Part shown: positions 34,308 to 43,591 of the stretch, in pieces | Numbering within the stretch: position 1 is the first letter of the stretch | Layout: each line of letters begins with the position of its first letter | Source of the DNA: Crystallibacter permensis | GTDB taxonomy: Bacteria > Actinomycetota > Actinomycetes > Actinomycetales > Micrococcaceae | Length of the DNA: 64,000 nucleotides | NCBI RefSeq assembly: GCF_025960875.1 | Contig: NZ_JAODLR010000004.1 | Coordinates: 186,001 to 250,000 of the forward strand | Direction of reading: 5' to 3' | Translations under genes and position numbers: made by a program | Notes under the pieces: model-generated | The model's input: only the letters and a program-made list of their open reading frames with translations | The model's database searches: none | Told to the model about the DNA's origin: nothing

Positions 34308-35839
34308 CTGCGGTCCGTGCCGGCTGCTGCGGCCACTCCCCCGACTGCGACGGCCTCCTCTGATCGCGAGATCCGGACCATGTCCTCCCGCGGGACTACC
34401 TTGACCCGTTCGCGCGCCACCGGGCCCGATTCCGTTGCTTCGGCGCCCAGCGCCCGCTCGTGCGCGTCCAGCGCCAGCCAGCCGTCCCACGTGGTGTACT
34501 CCACCCCGCGGTCCCCGAGCAGTTCCAGGATCGCGGCTTCGTCCGGCTGTGGGGCAGCGGGCAATCCGGTCCGGTCCGCCAGCAGGTGGGTGACGGTCTC
34601 CAGCGCGTCGCCCTTGGTGTGTCCGATCAGGCCCACCGGGCCGCGCTTGATCCAGCCGGTGGCATACAGCCCCGGTACCTGATTCCCGTCAGCATCCAGC
34701 ACTTTGCCGCCGTCGTTCGGGACCACACCGCGCTGGTGGTCGAATTCGATGTCGGGCAGCGCGGATCCGAAGTAGCCCACCGCCCGGTACACGGCCTGGA
34801 CGGGATAGTCGATGAACTCTCCGGTGCCGCGCACGTTGCCGCTGCCGTCGAGCTCGGTGCGCTCGAAACGGATGCCCGCGGTCCGGCCCGCCGCTTCCCC
34901 GCTGCCCCCGATGATTTCCACCGGCGTGTGCAGGAAATGCAGGTGCAGCCGGCGTGAGGCTCCGGTGTCCTGCTCCTCCACGAGCCAGTTGGTCAGCGTG
35001 TTGACCATGGTCTTGGTCTGGTTGTTGGAGCGGATTTGCTCGTCCGAGCCTTCGTCAAAGTCAAAGTCCTCCGGATACAGCACGATGTCCACATCCTTGG
35101 AGTGGGACAGCTCGCGCAGCTCCAGCGGGGTGAACTTCACCTGCGCCGGACCGCGTCGCCCGAACACGTGGACGTCGGTAACGGGCGAATTCTTCAGGCC
35201 CCGGTAAACGTTGTCCGGGATCTCGGTGGCCAGCAGGTCATCGGCATGCTTGGACAGCACGCGGGCAACATCGAGGGCCACGTTGCCGTTGCCGATCACC
35301 GCGATTTCCTTGGCCTCCAGCGGCCACTCGCGGGGCACGTCCGGGTGGCCGTCGTACCAGGAAACGAAGTCCGCCCCGCCAAAGGAGCCCTCAAGTTCGA
35401 CGCCGGGGATGTTCAGATCCGCGTCCTTAATGGCCCCGGTGGCGAAGATGACGGCATCGTAGTGTTCGCGCAGGTCGGCCAGGGACAGATCGGTACCGTA
35501 GTCTACGTTGCCGAAGAACCGGATGTCGCCGCGGTCCAGCACCTTGTGCAGCGCGGTCACTATCCCCTTGATACGTGGATGATCCGGCGCAACGCCGTAG
35601 CGGATCAGGCCGTACGGGGCCGGGTAGCGGTCGAACAGGTCGATGCTGACCCGCACCGCGCCGGAGGCCACCTCTTCGCTTTTCGTCAGGATATCGGCGG
35701 CATAAACACCGGCAGGACCGGAACCAACGACGGCGACGCGAAGCGGCCTGGCGCCGTCGGACTGAGGAGCCAGTGCAGCCTCCGGCTCGGATGACTTTCC
35801 TGCGCCTGACTGGGGCGAGGCAAGGGGGGACGTGGTCAT
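34304..35839 (-). CDS. fprA: Ferredoxin-NADP reductase FprA, copy 2
   Basis: A 511-residue paralogue of the FprA at 7896-9323. The FAD motif VVGSGPAGVYAADILTKSEE, PYGLIRYGVAPDHPRIKG, the NADP site VIGNGNVALDVARVLSKHAD and GWIKRGPVGLIGHTKGDALE are all kept; the extra N-terminal 25 residues and a Ser/Ala-rich C-terminal tail are specific to this copy. It is the last gene of the sulfate assimilation operon, 68 bases after ssuC-like, and most likely regenerates reduced ferredoxin for sulfite reductase. AAAGGAAC precedes the ATG at 35839. The middle of the gene is far more similar to copy 1 than the ends. Confidence 0.92.
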   Translation of the reverse strand: MTTSPLASPQSGAGKSSEPEAALAPQSDGARPLRVAVVGSGPAGVYAADILTKSEEVASGAVRVSIDLFDRYPAPYGLIRYGVAPDHPRIKGIVTALHKVLDRGDIRFFGNVDYGTDLSLADLREHYDAVIFATGAIKDADLNIPGVELEGSFGGADFVSWYDGHPDVPREWPLEAKEIAVIGNGNVALDVARVLSKHADDLLATEIPDNVYRGLKNSPVTDVHVFGRRGPAQVKFTPLELRELSHSKDVDIVLYPEDFDFDEGSDEQIRSNNQTKTMVNTLTNWLVEEQDTGASRRLHLHFLHTPVEIIGGSGEAAGRTAGIRFERTELDGSGNVRGTGEFIDYPVQAVYRAVGYFGSALPDIEFDHQRGVVPNDGGKVLDADGNQVPGLYATGWIKRGPVGLIGHTKGDALETVTHLLADRTGLPAAPQPDEAAILELLGDRGVEYTTWDGWLALDAHERALGAEATESGPVARERVKVVPREDMVRISRSEEAVAVGGVAAAAGTDRS

Positions 35840-35907
35840 TGGTGTGTTCCTTTCGGGGAATTCAGGTCAGTGGGAAGAGAGGTTGTGGAGGGCGAGCCTT
35901 ACAGGAC

Positions 35908-36789
35908 TCATGCCTCGCCGGACTTCAGCAGTCCCCGGCCGCGCAGCAGCCTGCGCTCCACGGGGGCAAAAACCAGCAGCTCGATAACGATGCCGATGGC
36001 CAGGATCAGCAGGATAGCCGACACGACGATGGCCATATCGGAAAGGTCCCGGCCCTGCTGAAGCAATGAGCCCAGGCCGAAGCCCATGGACCCGCCGACG
36101 GTGATGATTTCGGCGGCCATCAGCGAGCGCCAGGAGAAGGCCCAGCCCTGTTTGAGTCCGCCGATGTAGCCGGGCAGCGCGGCCGGGAGGATGATCCGGG
36201 TTGCCTGCTGCCAGCGGTTGGCGCCGAGGACATGCCCTACCCGCAGGAACTGCGGCGGCACCTGGTCGACACCGGATATCAGCCCGTTGATGATCGAGGG
36301 CACGGCGCCCATGAGCACCACGAAGTACACCGTGGCATCGGTCAGGCCGAACCAGATGATGGCCGCGGGAACCCAGGCCACGGAGGGCAGGACCTGCAGC
36401 CCGGAGATGAGCGGACCGAAGGCTGCGCGCAGCCCCTTGTGCTGGGACAGCAGCAGGCCGGCCGGGGTGGCAATCACCGCTGCGATCAGGAATCCGAGCA
36501 CGCCGCGTTCGAGACTGGTGAGGATGGTCTCCTGCGCCGCGCCGTCGCCCCACAAAGAGCCCAGCGCCGCGGCCACGTCGGCCGGGCCGGGCAGGATGTC
36601 CGGGCGCGGCTGCACAATCCAGATGTACATTTGCCACACGTAGACGATGGCGGCGAGCGCGAACACGGGCAGCAGCGCCTTGCCGATGGCCGGCCTGACT
36701 CTGGACCTGCCCGGTGGCTCGGCCTGCAGCGCATCCAGCCCGGCTTCGAGCTGGCCGACGTCGTCGCCGGAGTCTGTTTCAAGCCGCAT
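35908..36789 (-). CDS. ABC transporter permease (SsuC/TauC type)
   Basis: A 293-residue permease with six hydrophobic segments and the cytoplasmic coupling loop VGHVLGANRWQQATRIILPAAL, i.e. the EAA-type motif (ALPGYIGGLKQGW) that docks to the ATPase. It belongs to the nitrate/sulfonate/taurine group and, in this operon, probably imports sulfate or an organosulfur compound. It overlaps the ATPase gene by eleven bases; GGGAGATCC precedes the ATG. Confidence 0.85.
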   Translation of the reverse strand: MRLETDSGDDVGQLEAGLDALQAEPPGRSRVRPAIGKALLPVFALAAIVYVWQMYIWIVQPRPDILPGPADVAAALGSLWGDGAAQETILTSLERGVLGFLIAAVIATPAGLLLSQHKGLRAAFGPLISGLQVLPSVAWVPAAIIWFGLTDATVYFVVLMGAVPSIINGLISGVDQVPPQFLRVGHVLGANRWQQATRIILPAALPGYIGGLKQGWAFSWRSLMAAEIITVGGSMGFGLGSLLQQGRDLSDMAIVVSAILLILAIGIVIELLVFAPVERRLLRGRGLLKSGEA

Positions 36790-37531
36790 GACGGCGGATC
36801 TCCCGTCGCAGCACAGTGGTGATCTCGCCGGACAGCTCGGCCCGATCCCGGGCGTCCAGCCCTTCGGAGACGCTCCATTCGGCGACGATACGGCCGGGGC
36901 GGGAGGACATCAGCAGCACCCGCTGCCCCAGTCTGACCGCTTCACGGACATTGTGCGTGATGAAGATGATGGTCCGCCCGGTCCGGCGCCAGACCCGTTC
37001 AAGTTCGTCATGCAGCAGGTCCCGGGTGATGGCATCCAGGGCAGCGAACGGCTCGTCCATCAGCAGCAGCTCACGGGACTGGGCCAGCGACCTGGCGAGG
37101 GCCACCCGCTGGCGCATGCCGCCGGACAGCTCGTGCGGACGCTTTTTCCCGGCACCCCCGAGGTGGACCAGCTCCAGCAGTTCCCCGGCCTGTTCCGTCC
37201 GCTCCTGCCGTCCCACCCCGCGCAGTTCCAGCGCCAGCTCGACGTTGGCCTGCGCCGACAGCCAGGGGAACAGCGAGGCGTCTTGGAACATAAACGCCGC
37301 TTCCGGAGCTTTCAGCTCTCCTGCCGTGGGTTCTTCCAGTCCGGCCACCAGGTTCAGCAGCGTGGACTTGCCGCAGCCCGAGGCGCCGAGCAGCGCAACG
37401 AACTCGCCTCGCTCCACGCTCAGATTGACGTTGTCCAGCACCAGCGGGGCGTCCGGGCCGAAGCGTTTGGACAGGCCGCTGATTTCCAGCTGGGCGGCGG
37501 CGCGTTGCAGCACGGTGTTTTGAGAAGTCAT
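36779..37531 (-). CDS. ABC transporter ATP-binding protein (SsuB/TauB type)
   Basis: A 250-residue ATPase with Walker A LLGASGCGKSTLLN (about 50), Q-loop MFQDASLFPW, signature LSGGMRQRVALARSLAQS, Walker B ELLLMDEPFAALDAIT and the H-loop IIFITHNVREAVRL. It energises import by the neighbouring permease. The start ATG overlaps the substrate-binding protein's stop as ATGA. The sequence is closest to sulfonate/nitrate importers. Confidence 0.92.
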   Translation of the reverse strand: MTSQNTVLQRAAAQLEISGLSKRFGPDAPLVLDNVNLSVERGEFVALLGASGCGKSTLLNLVAGLEEPTAGELKAPEAAFMFQDASLFPWLSAQANVELALELRGVGRQERTEQAGELLELVHLGGAGKKRPHELSGGMRQRVALARSLAQSRELLLMDEPFAALDAITRDLLHDELERVWRRTGRTIIFITHNVREAVRLGQRVLLMSSRPGRIVAEWSVSEGLDARDRAELSGEITTVLRREIRRHAA

Positions 37532-38670
37532 GGTCCTTGCTCCTTGCCCAAGCCGGCGGCAGGAATGGCAGGCCTGTCTTCCTGCGTCCGGAGACCGTTA
37601 AGGATGGACAGATCGAGGATGGTGCTGATGTCAGCCTGCTCGGTGGTGCCGGCCGTGACGCCGTCCTCCAGCAGCTGGGCCAGTACGGCGGCATGGGGAT
37701 CCACGGTGAACGTGATGTTCGCCAGCGAGCGCCGGACCACCTCGTCGGTGAGCGGCAGGCCATGGGCGCCTTCGAGCCCAGCGTTGATGGCTTCGGCCAC
37801 CGCGGCCGGATCTGCGGCCAACGTCTCGTTGAGCCAGTCCACGGACCGCTGTTCGCCGGCGATCAGCGCCTTGACCTGCCCGGGGTGCCGGTTCAGGAAG
37901 TCGGTGCTCACAATCAGCAGCGTGGTGGTGAACTGGCCCTCCGGCCACAGGTCCCGTTCATCGACCAGCACCTTCGCGCCGGCCTCGAGCACAAGCCGCG
38001 AGGCCCACGGTTCCGGTACCCACGCGCCGTCGATCTGTCCGTCCTTGAACAGCTGCAGAGTGCGGGCATTCTCCGTCGGGTTGATGGCTGCGCCCGTCTG
38101 GCCGTCCGCGGCAATGGCAATCCCCTGTTCCTTCAGCCAGACCCGCAGGGCAACATCCTGCGTCCCGCCAAGCTGCGGCGTGGTCAGCGTGGCCCCGTGC
38201 AGGTCTTCGGGGTTGTCGATTCCTTGGCGCACCACCAGTTGGGCGCCGCCGGAACTCGCCCCCGAGACGATCCGCAGGGACCGTCCCTCGCTCTGGACAT
38301 AGGAGTTGATGGCCGGATTGGGTCCGATGAAGGCGGCATCGATGGCGCCGGCGTTCAACGCCTCCACGGCGGCCGGACCGGCGTTGAAGACCTGCGTGGA
38401 CAGAGCAGTCCCGCCGAGCTCCTCGGCGAAGAACCCCTTGTCCAAACTGATCAGCGCCGGTGCATGGGTCACGTTGGCGAAGTAGCCGAGCCGCAGTTCC
38501 TGCGCATCGCTCACCGGGACCGCGGCCTCGGGACTACCGCTGCGGTTGGCAGCGCTCGAAGCCGCGACCGCTCCGGCAACAATCGCGACGGCCAGCCCGA
38601 CGGCGAGCAGGACTTCGGACGTGCGGTTGGAGAGCAGGAGCCCTTTCTTCCGGGTCCGTTTAGCCGCCAC
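37528..38670 (-). CDS. ABC transporter substrate-binding protein (SsuA/NrtA type)
   Basis: A 380-residue extracytoplasmic protein. The N-terminus has a basic start (AAKRTRKKGLLLSN) and a membrane-spanning or signal segment EVLLAVGLAVAIVAGAVAAS; no lipobox Cys was found. Mature elements ELRLGYFANVTHAPALISLD and AAFIGPNPAINSYVQSE, together with the ENARTLQLFKDGQIDGAWVP segment, are typical of the SsuA/NMT1-like fold. It presumably binds sulfate or a sulfonate. The GTG start at 38670 overlaps the end of cysN by eleven bases. Confidence 0.86.
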   Translation of the reverse strand: MAAKRTRKKGLLLSNRTSEVLLAVGLAVAIVAGAVAASSAANRSGSPEAAVPVSDAQELRLGYFANVTHAPALISLDKGFFAEELGGTALSTQVFNAGPAAVEALNAGAIDAAFIGPNPAINSYVQSEGRSLRIVSGASSGGAQLVVRQGIDNPEDLHGATLTTPQLGGTQDVALRVWLKEQGIAIAADGQTGAAINPTENARTLQLFKDGQIDGAWVPEPWASRLVLEAGAKVLVDERDLWPEGQFTTTLLIVSTDFLNRHPGQVKALIAGEQRSVDWLNETLAADPAAVAEAINAGLEGAHGLPLTDEVVRRSLANITFTVDPHAAVLAQLLEDGVTAGTTEQADISTILDLSILNGLRTQEDRPAIPAAGLGKEQGP

Positions 38671-40030
38671 GGGGCTCCCCCTCCCCGTCCGGAACCCCGC
38701 TGGCGATGCCGGCAGCGAGCGTGTTGCCGTCCACGGGGTCGATCACCAGGAAGGCCCCGGTCCGGCGGTGCCGTTCGTAGTCTTCAACGGGCAGCGCCGA
38801 GGCCAGCCGGATCTGCACGGTCCCGATATCGTTGAGCCCAAGGTCCGCCGCCGGCCCTTCGGAGAAGCTGGCCAGATCCAGCCAGCCCTTGATGGAGCGG
38901 ACGAGCCCCTGCACGGTCCTGCTGCCGTGCTTGATCAGGACCTTGGCACCTTCACGCAGCGGCTTGGGCGAGAGCCAGCACAGCGAGGCGTGCAGGTCCT
39001 GGCTTGCCTCCGCGAAGGTGCCGGCTTCCACCAGCAGGTCGCCGCGGCTGATATCGATATCGTCACTGAGCCGCAGCACCACTGACTGCGGCGCGGAGGC
39101 CTGCGGCAGGGAGGTGCCGGCGAAGTCGATGCCGGCCACCGACGTCGTTATTTGGGTCCCGGCGGCGGAGCCGAGCACGGTAACGCTGTCGCCGACACGG
39201 ACCACACCGGAGGCCAGCTGCCCGGCGTAACCGCGGTAGTCGCGGAAGGGCTCGGGGTCCAGGCCCGGCGCCAGCGCCCCCTGCGGCCGGATGACCGACT
39301 GCACGGGGAACCGGAACGCCTCGAATTCGTTCTCGAGCTCGTCCACCGCGGGCAGCGTTTCCAGCACCTCGAGCAGCGCCGGCCCCGTGTACCAGGGTGT
39401 GCGCGCGGATAGCTCGACGACGTTATCGCCTTCCAGCGCGGAGACCGGCACAACGCGCACGTCGGGCAGCCCAAGCTCCGCGGCCGCACGCAGCAACTGT
39501 TCCTCCACATCCCGGAACACAGCCTCGCTGAACCCCACCAGGTCGATCTTGTTGACCGCGGCGACAATGTGCGGCACGCGCAGCAGCCGGGCCACGGCCA
39601 GATGCCGCCGGGTCTGTTCCAGCACGCCCTTGCGGGCGTCGATAAGTACGACGACGGCATCCGCCGTGGACGCGCCGGTCACCGTGTTTTTGGTGTACTG
39701 CACATGGCCCGGGCAGTCGGCCAGGATGAAGCTGCGCTTCTCGGTGGCGAAGTAGCGGTAGGCGACGTCGATGGTGATGCCCTGTTCCCGCTCGGCGCGC
39801 AGGCCGTCGGTCAGCAGGGCCAAGTCGATCTGCTGGCCCTGCCCTTCGCCGGAAGCGGATCCGCCGAAGCCGCGCTCGACGCTGGTGCGGGTGACTGCCT
39901 CGAGCTGGTCCGCGAGGATCGATTTGCTGTCATGCAGCAGCCGGCCCACCAGCGTGGACTTGCCGTCGTCGACGGAACCTGCCGTGGCGAACCTGAACAG
40001 CGTGGCGGTCTGGAAGTCGGTGATGGTCAT
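38660..40030 (-). CDS. cysN: Sulfate adenylyltransferase subunit 1 (GTPase subunit)
   Basis: A 456-residue GTP-binding subunit of ATP sulfurylase. GTPase motifs are in the expected order: GSVDDGKSTLVGRLLHD (G1), ITIDVAYRYF (G2), LADCPGHVQYTKN (G3), AAVNKIDLV (G4) and VPVSALEGDNV (G5), followed by EF-Tu-like beta-barrel domains. With CysD it forms adenosine-5'-phosphosulfate (APS) from sulfate and ATP. No CysC kinase domain is fused, consistent with direct APS reduction. The start overlaps the cysD stop by one base (TAATG). Confidence 0.96.
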   Translation of the reverse strand: MTITDFQTATLFRFATAGSVDDGKSTLVGRLLHDSKSILADQLEAVTRTSVERGFGGSASGEGQGQQIDLALLTDGLRAEREQGITIDVAYRYFATEKRSFILADCPGHVQYTKNTVTGASTADAVVVLIDARKGVLEQTRRHLAVARLLRVPHIVAAVNKIDLVGFSEAVFRDVEEQLLRAAAELGLPDVRVVPVSALEGDNVVELSARTPWYTGPALLEVLETLPAVDELENEFEAFRFPVQSVIRPQGALAPGLDPEPFRDYRGYAGQLASGVVRVGDSVTVLGSAAGTQITTSVAGIDFAGTSLPQASAPQSVVLRLSDDIDISRGDLLVEAGTFAEASQDLHASLCWLSPKPLREGAKVLIKHGSRTVQGLVRSIKGWLDLASFSEGPAADLGLNDIGTVQIRLASALPVEDYERHRRTGAFLVIDPVDGNTLAAGIASGVPDGEGEPRGG

Positions 40031-40971
40031 TAAAAGTACCCGTCCTTCTTGCGGTCTTCCATGGCGGCCTCGGAGATGCGGTCATCGGCCCGGGTGGCGC
40101 CACGTTCGGTCAGGGTGGAGGCCGCGACTTCGATGACGACGTCGTGCGCGGTGGCGGCGACTGATTCCACGGCGCCAGTGCAGGACATGTCCCCTACCGT
40201 CCGGTAGCGCACCGTCCTGGTCAGGACTTCCTCGCCGTCCCGGGGCTGCGACACTTCGCCGACCGCCCGCCACATGCCGTCCCGCCGGAACACTTCGCGT
40301 TCATGGGCGTAATAGAGGCCCGGCAGCTCGATGCCTTCGCGCTCGATGTAGCGCCAGACGTCCAGCTCGGTCCAGTTGGAGATGGGGAAGGCGCGGACGT
40401 GCTGGCCCACGGTGTGCCGGCCGTTGTAGAGGTTCCACAGTTCGGGGCGCTGGTTGCGCGGGTCCCACTGGCCGAACTCGTCGCGCAGGCTCAGGATCCG
40501 TTCCTTCGCCCGCGCCTTGTCCTCGTCCCGCCGTCCGCCGCCGAAGACCGCGTCGAACCGGTGGCGCGAAATCGCGTCCAGCAGGGGTACCGTCTGCAGC
40601 GGGTTGCGGGTGCCGTCAGCCCGCTCGGAGAGGTCGCCGCGGTCGATAAACTCCTGCACGCTGCCCACCACCAGGCGGAGGCCCAACCTTTCCACCGTCC
40701 GGTCGCGGAATTCGAGCACCTCGGGGAAGTTGTGGCCGGTGTCCACGTGCAGCACCGGGAACGGCACCTTGCCGGGCCAGAAGGCCTTGGTGGCCAGGTG
40801 CAGCATCAGCACGGAATCCTTGCCGCCCGAGAACAGCAGGGCCGGCCGCTCAAACTCGGCGACCACCTCGCGGATGATGTGGATGGCCTCGGATTCCAGC
40901 GCGTCCAGCGAGGACAGCCCTGTGCGCGTGCCGGTGGGCAAACGGTCTTCGGTCAGGTAAGCGGTGTTCAT
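40030..40971 (-). CDS. cysD: Sulfate adenylyltransferase subunit 2
   Basis: A 313-residue PP-loop enzyme that adenylylates sulfate. The PP-motif is PALLFSGGKDSVLMLHLATK, and HVDTGHNFPEVLEFRD, FGGGRRDEDKARAKERI and HVRAFPISNWTELDVWRYIE are CysD signatures. It pairs with CysN. ATG at 40971 overlaps the cysH stop as ATGA; a frame extending to 41064 would read into cysH and lacks homology. Confidence 0.96.
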   Translation of the reverse strand: MNTAYLTEDRLPTGTRTGLSSLDALESEAIHIIREVVAEFERPALLFSGGKDSVLMLHLATKAFWPGKVPFPVLHVDTGHNFPEVLEFRDRTVERLGLRLVVGSVQEFIDRGDLSERADGTRNPLQTVPLLDAISRHRFDAVFGGGRRDEDKARAKERILSLRDEFGQWDPRNQRPELWNLYNGRHTVGQHVRAFPISNWTELDVWRYIEREGIELPGLYYAHEREVFRRDGMWRAVGEVSQPRDGEEVLTRTVRYRTVGDMSCTGAVESVAATAHDVVIEVAASTLTERGATRADDRISEAAMEDRKKDGYF

Positions 40972-41729
40972 TGGTGGATCCCACATTCCGTCTTGGCAAG
41001 GCCGGCCCAGCGGCCGGCACGGGGGTCTTCGCCCGGGGCAACCGGGCGGGTGCAGGGCTTGCATCCGATGGACGGATAGCCGTTGGACAGCAGCAGGTTC
41101 ACCGGCACGCCGTTCCGGCCGGCGTACTCCAGCAGATCATCGAAACTCCAACCGGCCAGCGGGTTGACCTTGACCAGGGCATGCACGCTGTCCCAAGTGA
41201 TCAACTCGGTGTTGGTCCGGGTAGGTGCCTCATCGCGGCGGACGCCGGTGAACCAGACGCCGTAACCGGACAGGGCCCTTTTCAGCGGGCGCATCTTGCG
41301 CAGCTCGCAGCACAAGGCCGCGTCGCGCGAGAACAGGTCCGTGCCGAGGCTGCGGTCCTGCTCGGCCACCGTCTGCTCCGGCAGCACGTCCACCACGTTG
41401 ACGTTCAGCGAGCGCGCTACTTCGTCGCGCGTGGCCTGGGTTTCCGGGAAGTGGTAGCCGGTCTCCAGGAACAGGACATCGACGCCGGGCAACTGCTGCG
41501 CGACCAGATGCGGCAGCACCGCATCGGCCATCGAACAGGCGACGGCGGCCTCAGGCGTGCCGAAGTTGCGCGCCACCCAGGCGACAACCTCGGGTGCCGG
41601 AGCGTCCCACCCCAGTTCGGCCGCCCCGGCGTCGGCCAGCGTGCGCAGCTGTTCCTCGCTCCGGAGACGGGATGACGATGGCGTGGTTGCCGGCGTTGAT
41701 AGGGCGGTCGTGGTTGGACGTGCGGTCAT
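40968..41729 (-). CDS. cysH: Assimilatory adenylyl-sulfate (APS) reductase
   Basis: A 253-residue PAPS/APS reductase. The PP-loop fold is shown by VACSMADAVLPHLVAQQLPG and FLETGYHFPETQATRDEVAR. A CC pair in DAALCCELRKMRPL plus GCKPC near the C-terminus gives the CC...CxxC set that binds [4Fe-4S] in APS-type reductases, and the terminal ECGIH holds the catalytic Cys. It reduces APS to sulfite with thioredoxin, matching the lack of cysC. ATG at 41729 has AAGGAG seven bases upstream and overlaps the previous stop as ATGA. Confidence 0.95.
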   Translation of the reverse strand: MTARPTTTALSTPATTPSSSRLRSEEQLRTLADAGAAELGWDAPAPEVVAWVARNFGTPEAAVACSMADAVLPHLVAQQLPGVDVLFLETGYHFPETQATRDEVARSLNVNVVDVLPEQTVAEQDRSLGTDLFSRDAALCCELRKMRPLKRALSGYGVWFTGVRRDEAPTRTNTELITWDSVHALVKVNPLAGWSFDDLLEYAGRNGVPVNLLLSNGYPSIGCKPCTRPVAPGEDPRAGRWAGLAKTECGIHQ

Positions 41730-43450
41730 TTCAGTGCTCCTTCCTCGGCGCGGTGCGCCCATTGCGCGAAGGTCTCGCCGTCGTGCTTTGCGGCGGTGTA
41801 CTGCCGGATGAGCCGCTCCACGTAGTCGACCAGACCATCGGCAGTGACCTTCAGTCCACGGACCGTCCGGCCCAGGCCCGGTTCCGCGCGGTCCACGGCG
41901 GCCAGTCCCCCGCCGAGGTGGACCTGGAAGCCCGGGGTCTGCCCGCCGTTGCCGTCCGGTAGCAGCTGGCCCTTGAGCCCGATGTCGGCCGTCTGGATCC
42001 TGGCGCACGAGTTCGGGCAGCCGTTGATGTTCAGGCTCAGCTGCTGCGGCAACTCCCCGCTATCCGCGAGGTCCTTGAGCCGGGTTTCCAGCTCGGTGAT
42101 CGCCGCGGCGGCGGTGGTCTTGGTGTCCACGATGGCGAGCTTGCAGAATTCAATCCCGGTGCAGGCGATAGTGCCGCGGCGGAACAGCGAAGGTGCAGCG
42201 CTAAGGCCCAGCCCGTCGAGTTCTGCCGTCAGCTCCGCCACGTGTTCCTCCGCGATGTCCAGCAGCACCAGTTTCTGGTGAGGTGTGGTCCGCAGCCGGT
42301 AAGAACCCTTGGCCTCCAGCAGGTCGGCCAGCTGCACCAGGGTGTTGCCGGAAACGCGGCCCACTACGGGGGTGACACCGACGTAGAACCGGCCGTCTTT
42401 CTGCCGGTGCACGCCGACATGGTCCCCGGGCGAGGTGGGCTTGGGCGCGGCCGGGCCGTCCGGCAGCGGGGCGGAGAGGTACTCCTCCTCCAGGACGGCG
42501 CGGAACTTCTCCGGCCCCCAGTCGGCCAGCAGGTATTTCAGCCGCGCCTTGTTGCGCAGCCGCCGGTAGCCGTAGTCCCGGAAGATACTGGTGACGCCGA
42601 CCCATGCTTCGGCCGTCCGCTCCGGCGGGACGAATACGCCCAGGCGTTCAGCCAGCCGTGGATTCGTGGACAGCCCGCCGCCTACCCAGAGATCGTAACC
42701 GGGGCCGAACTCGGGGTGCACCACACCCACCAGTGCGAAGTCGTTGATCTCGTGGACCACGTCCTGGCTCGGATGCCCGGTGATGGCGGTCTTGTATTTG
42801 CGCGGCAGGTTGGCGAAGGACTCGTCCCCGATGTAGCGCTCGGAGATTTCCCGGATGGCCGGCGTCGGGTCGATGATTTCGTCCGCCGCGATGCCCGCCA
42901 CGGGGGAACCGAGGATGACGCGCGGCACGTCGCCGCAGGCCTCGGTGGTGGAGAGTCCGGCCGCCTCCAGCCGGTTCCAGATTTCCGGCACGTCCTCCAC
43001 CCGGATCCAGTGCAGCTGGATGTTCTGCCGGTCGGTCAGGTCCGCCGTGTCCCGGGCGAACTGCGAGGAGATGCGGCCGATCACCCGCAGCTGTTCGGTG
43101 GTCAGCGCCCCGCCGTCGATGCGTACGCGGAGCATGAAGTACTTGTCTTCGAGCTCGTGCGGTTCCAGTGTGGCGGTCTTGCCGCCGTCGATCCCGGGCC
43201 GGCGCTGGGTGTACAGCCCCCACCAGCGGAACCGGCCGTGCAGGTCCGTGGCCTCGATGGAGTCGAAGCCGCGCTTGGCGTAAATCTGTTCAATCCGCTG
43301 GCGGACATTGAGCCCGCCGTCCTGCTGCTTCCATTCCTCGTTGCCGTTCAGCGGCTCGGTTCCGTCGACCTTCCATTGGCCGTGCGGCTTGGTGGGCGGA
43401 CGGGACGGCCTGCCTGTTCTGGTGTCAGCGGATGCTGCTGGTGCGCTCAT
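41726..43450 (-). CDS. sirA: Ferredoxin-dependent sulfite (nitrite-type) reductase
   Basis: A 574-residue siroheme/[4Fe-4S] enzyme reducing sulfite to sulfide with six electrons from ferredoxin. Cofactor ligands are in IACTGIEFCKLAIVD and NINGCPNSCARIQTADIG (the Cys-x5-Cys and Cys-x3-Cys pairs). Two ferrite-reductase half repeats are visible (RISSQFARDTADLTDRQNIQ; LADLLEAKGSYRLRTTPHQK). Its place before cysHDN and near siroheme chelatase marks it as sulfite rather than nitrite reductase. ATG at 43450 has a weak ribosome site; a frame from 43510 adds Arg/Ser-rich residues without family support. Confidence 0.93.
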   Translation of the reverse strand: MSAPAASADTRTGRPSRPPTKPHGQWKVDGTEPLNGNEEWKQQDGGLNVRQRIEQIYAKRGFDSIEATDLHGRFRWWGLYTQRRPGIDGGKTATLEPHELEDKYFMLRVRIDGGALTTEQLRVIGRISSQFARDTADLTDRQNIQLHWIRVEDVPEIWNRLEAAGLSTTEACGDVPRVILGSPVAGIAADEIIDPTPAIREISERYIGDESFANLPRKYKTAITGHPSQDVVHEINDFALVGVVHPEFGPGYDLWVGGGLSTNPRLAERLGVFVPPERTAEAWVGVTSIFRDYGYRRLRNKARLKYLLADWGPEKFRAVLEEEYLSAPLPDGPAAPKPTSPGDHVGVHRQKDGRFYVGVTPVVGRVSGNTLVQLADLLEAKGSYRLRTTPHQKLVLLDIAEEHVAELTAELDGLGLSAAPSLFRRGTIACTGIEFCKLAIVDTKTTAAAAITELETRLKDLADSGELPQQLSLNINGCPNSCARIQTADIGLKGQLLPDGNGGQTPGFQVHLGGGLAAVDRAEPGLGRTVRGLKVTADGLVDYVERLIRQYTAAKHDGETFAQWAHRAEEGALK

Positions 43451-43591
43451 AGTGGACGAGCGTACGGAGACGCTGGAGCGGCGACAATGCCGCCCGAAAC
43501 ATCCGGTCACGGCCTGTTGCGCGACGTATTGTGCGGAAATATTGCCCGTCTTCCGACGACTTATTACGCGTCCGCCGTAACGAAGAGCGTC

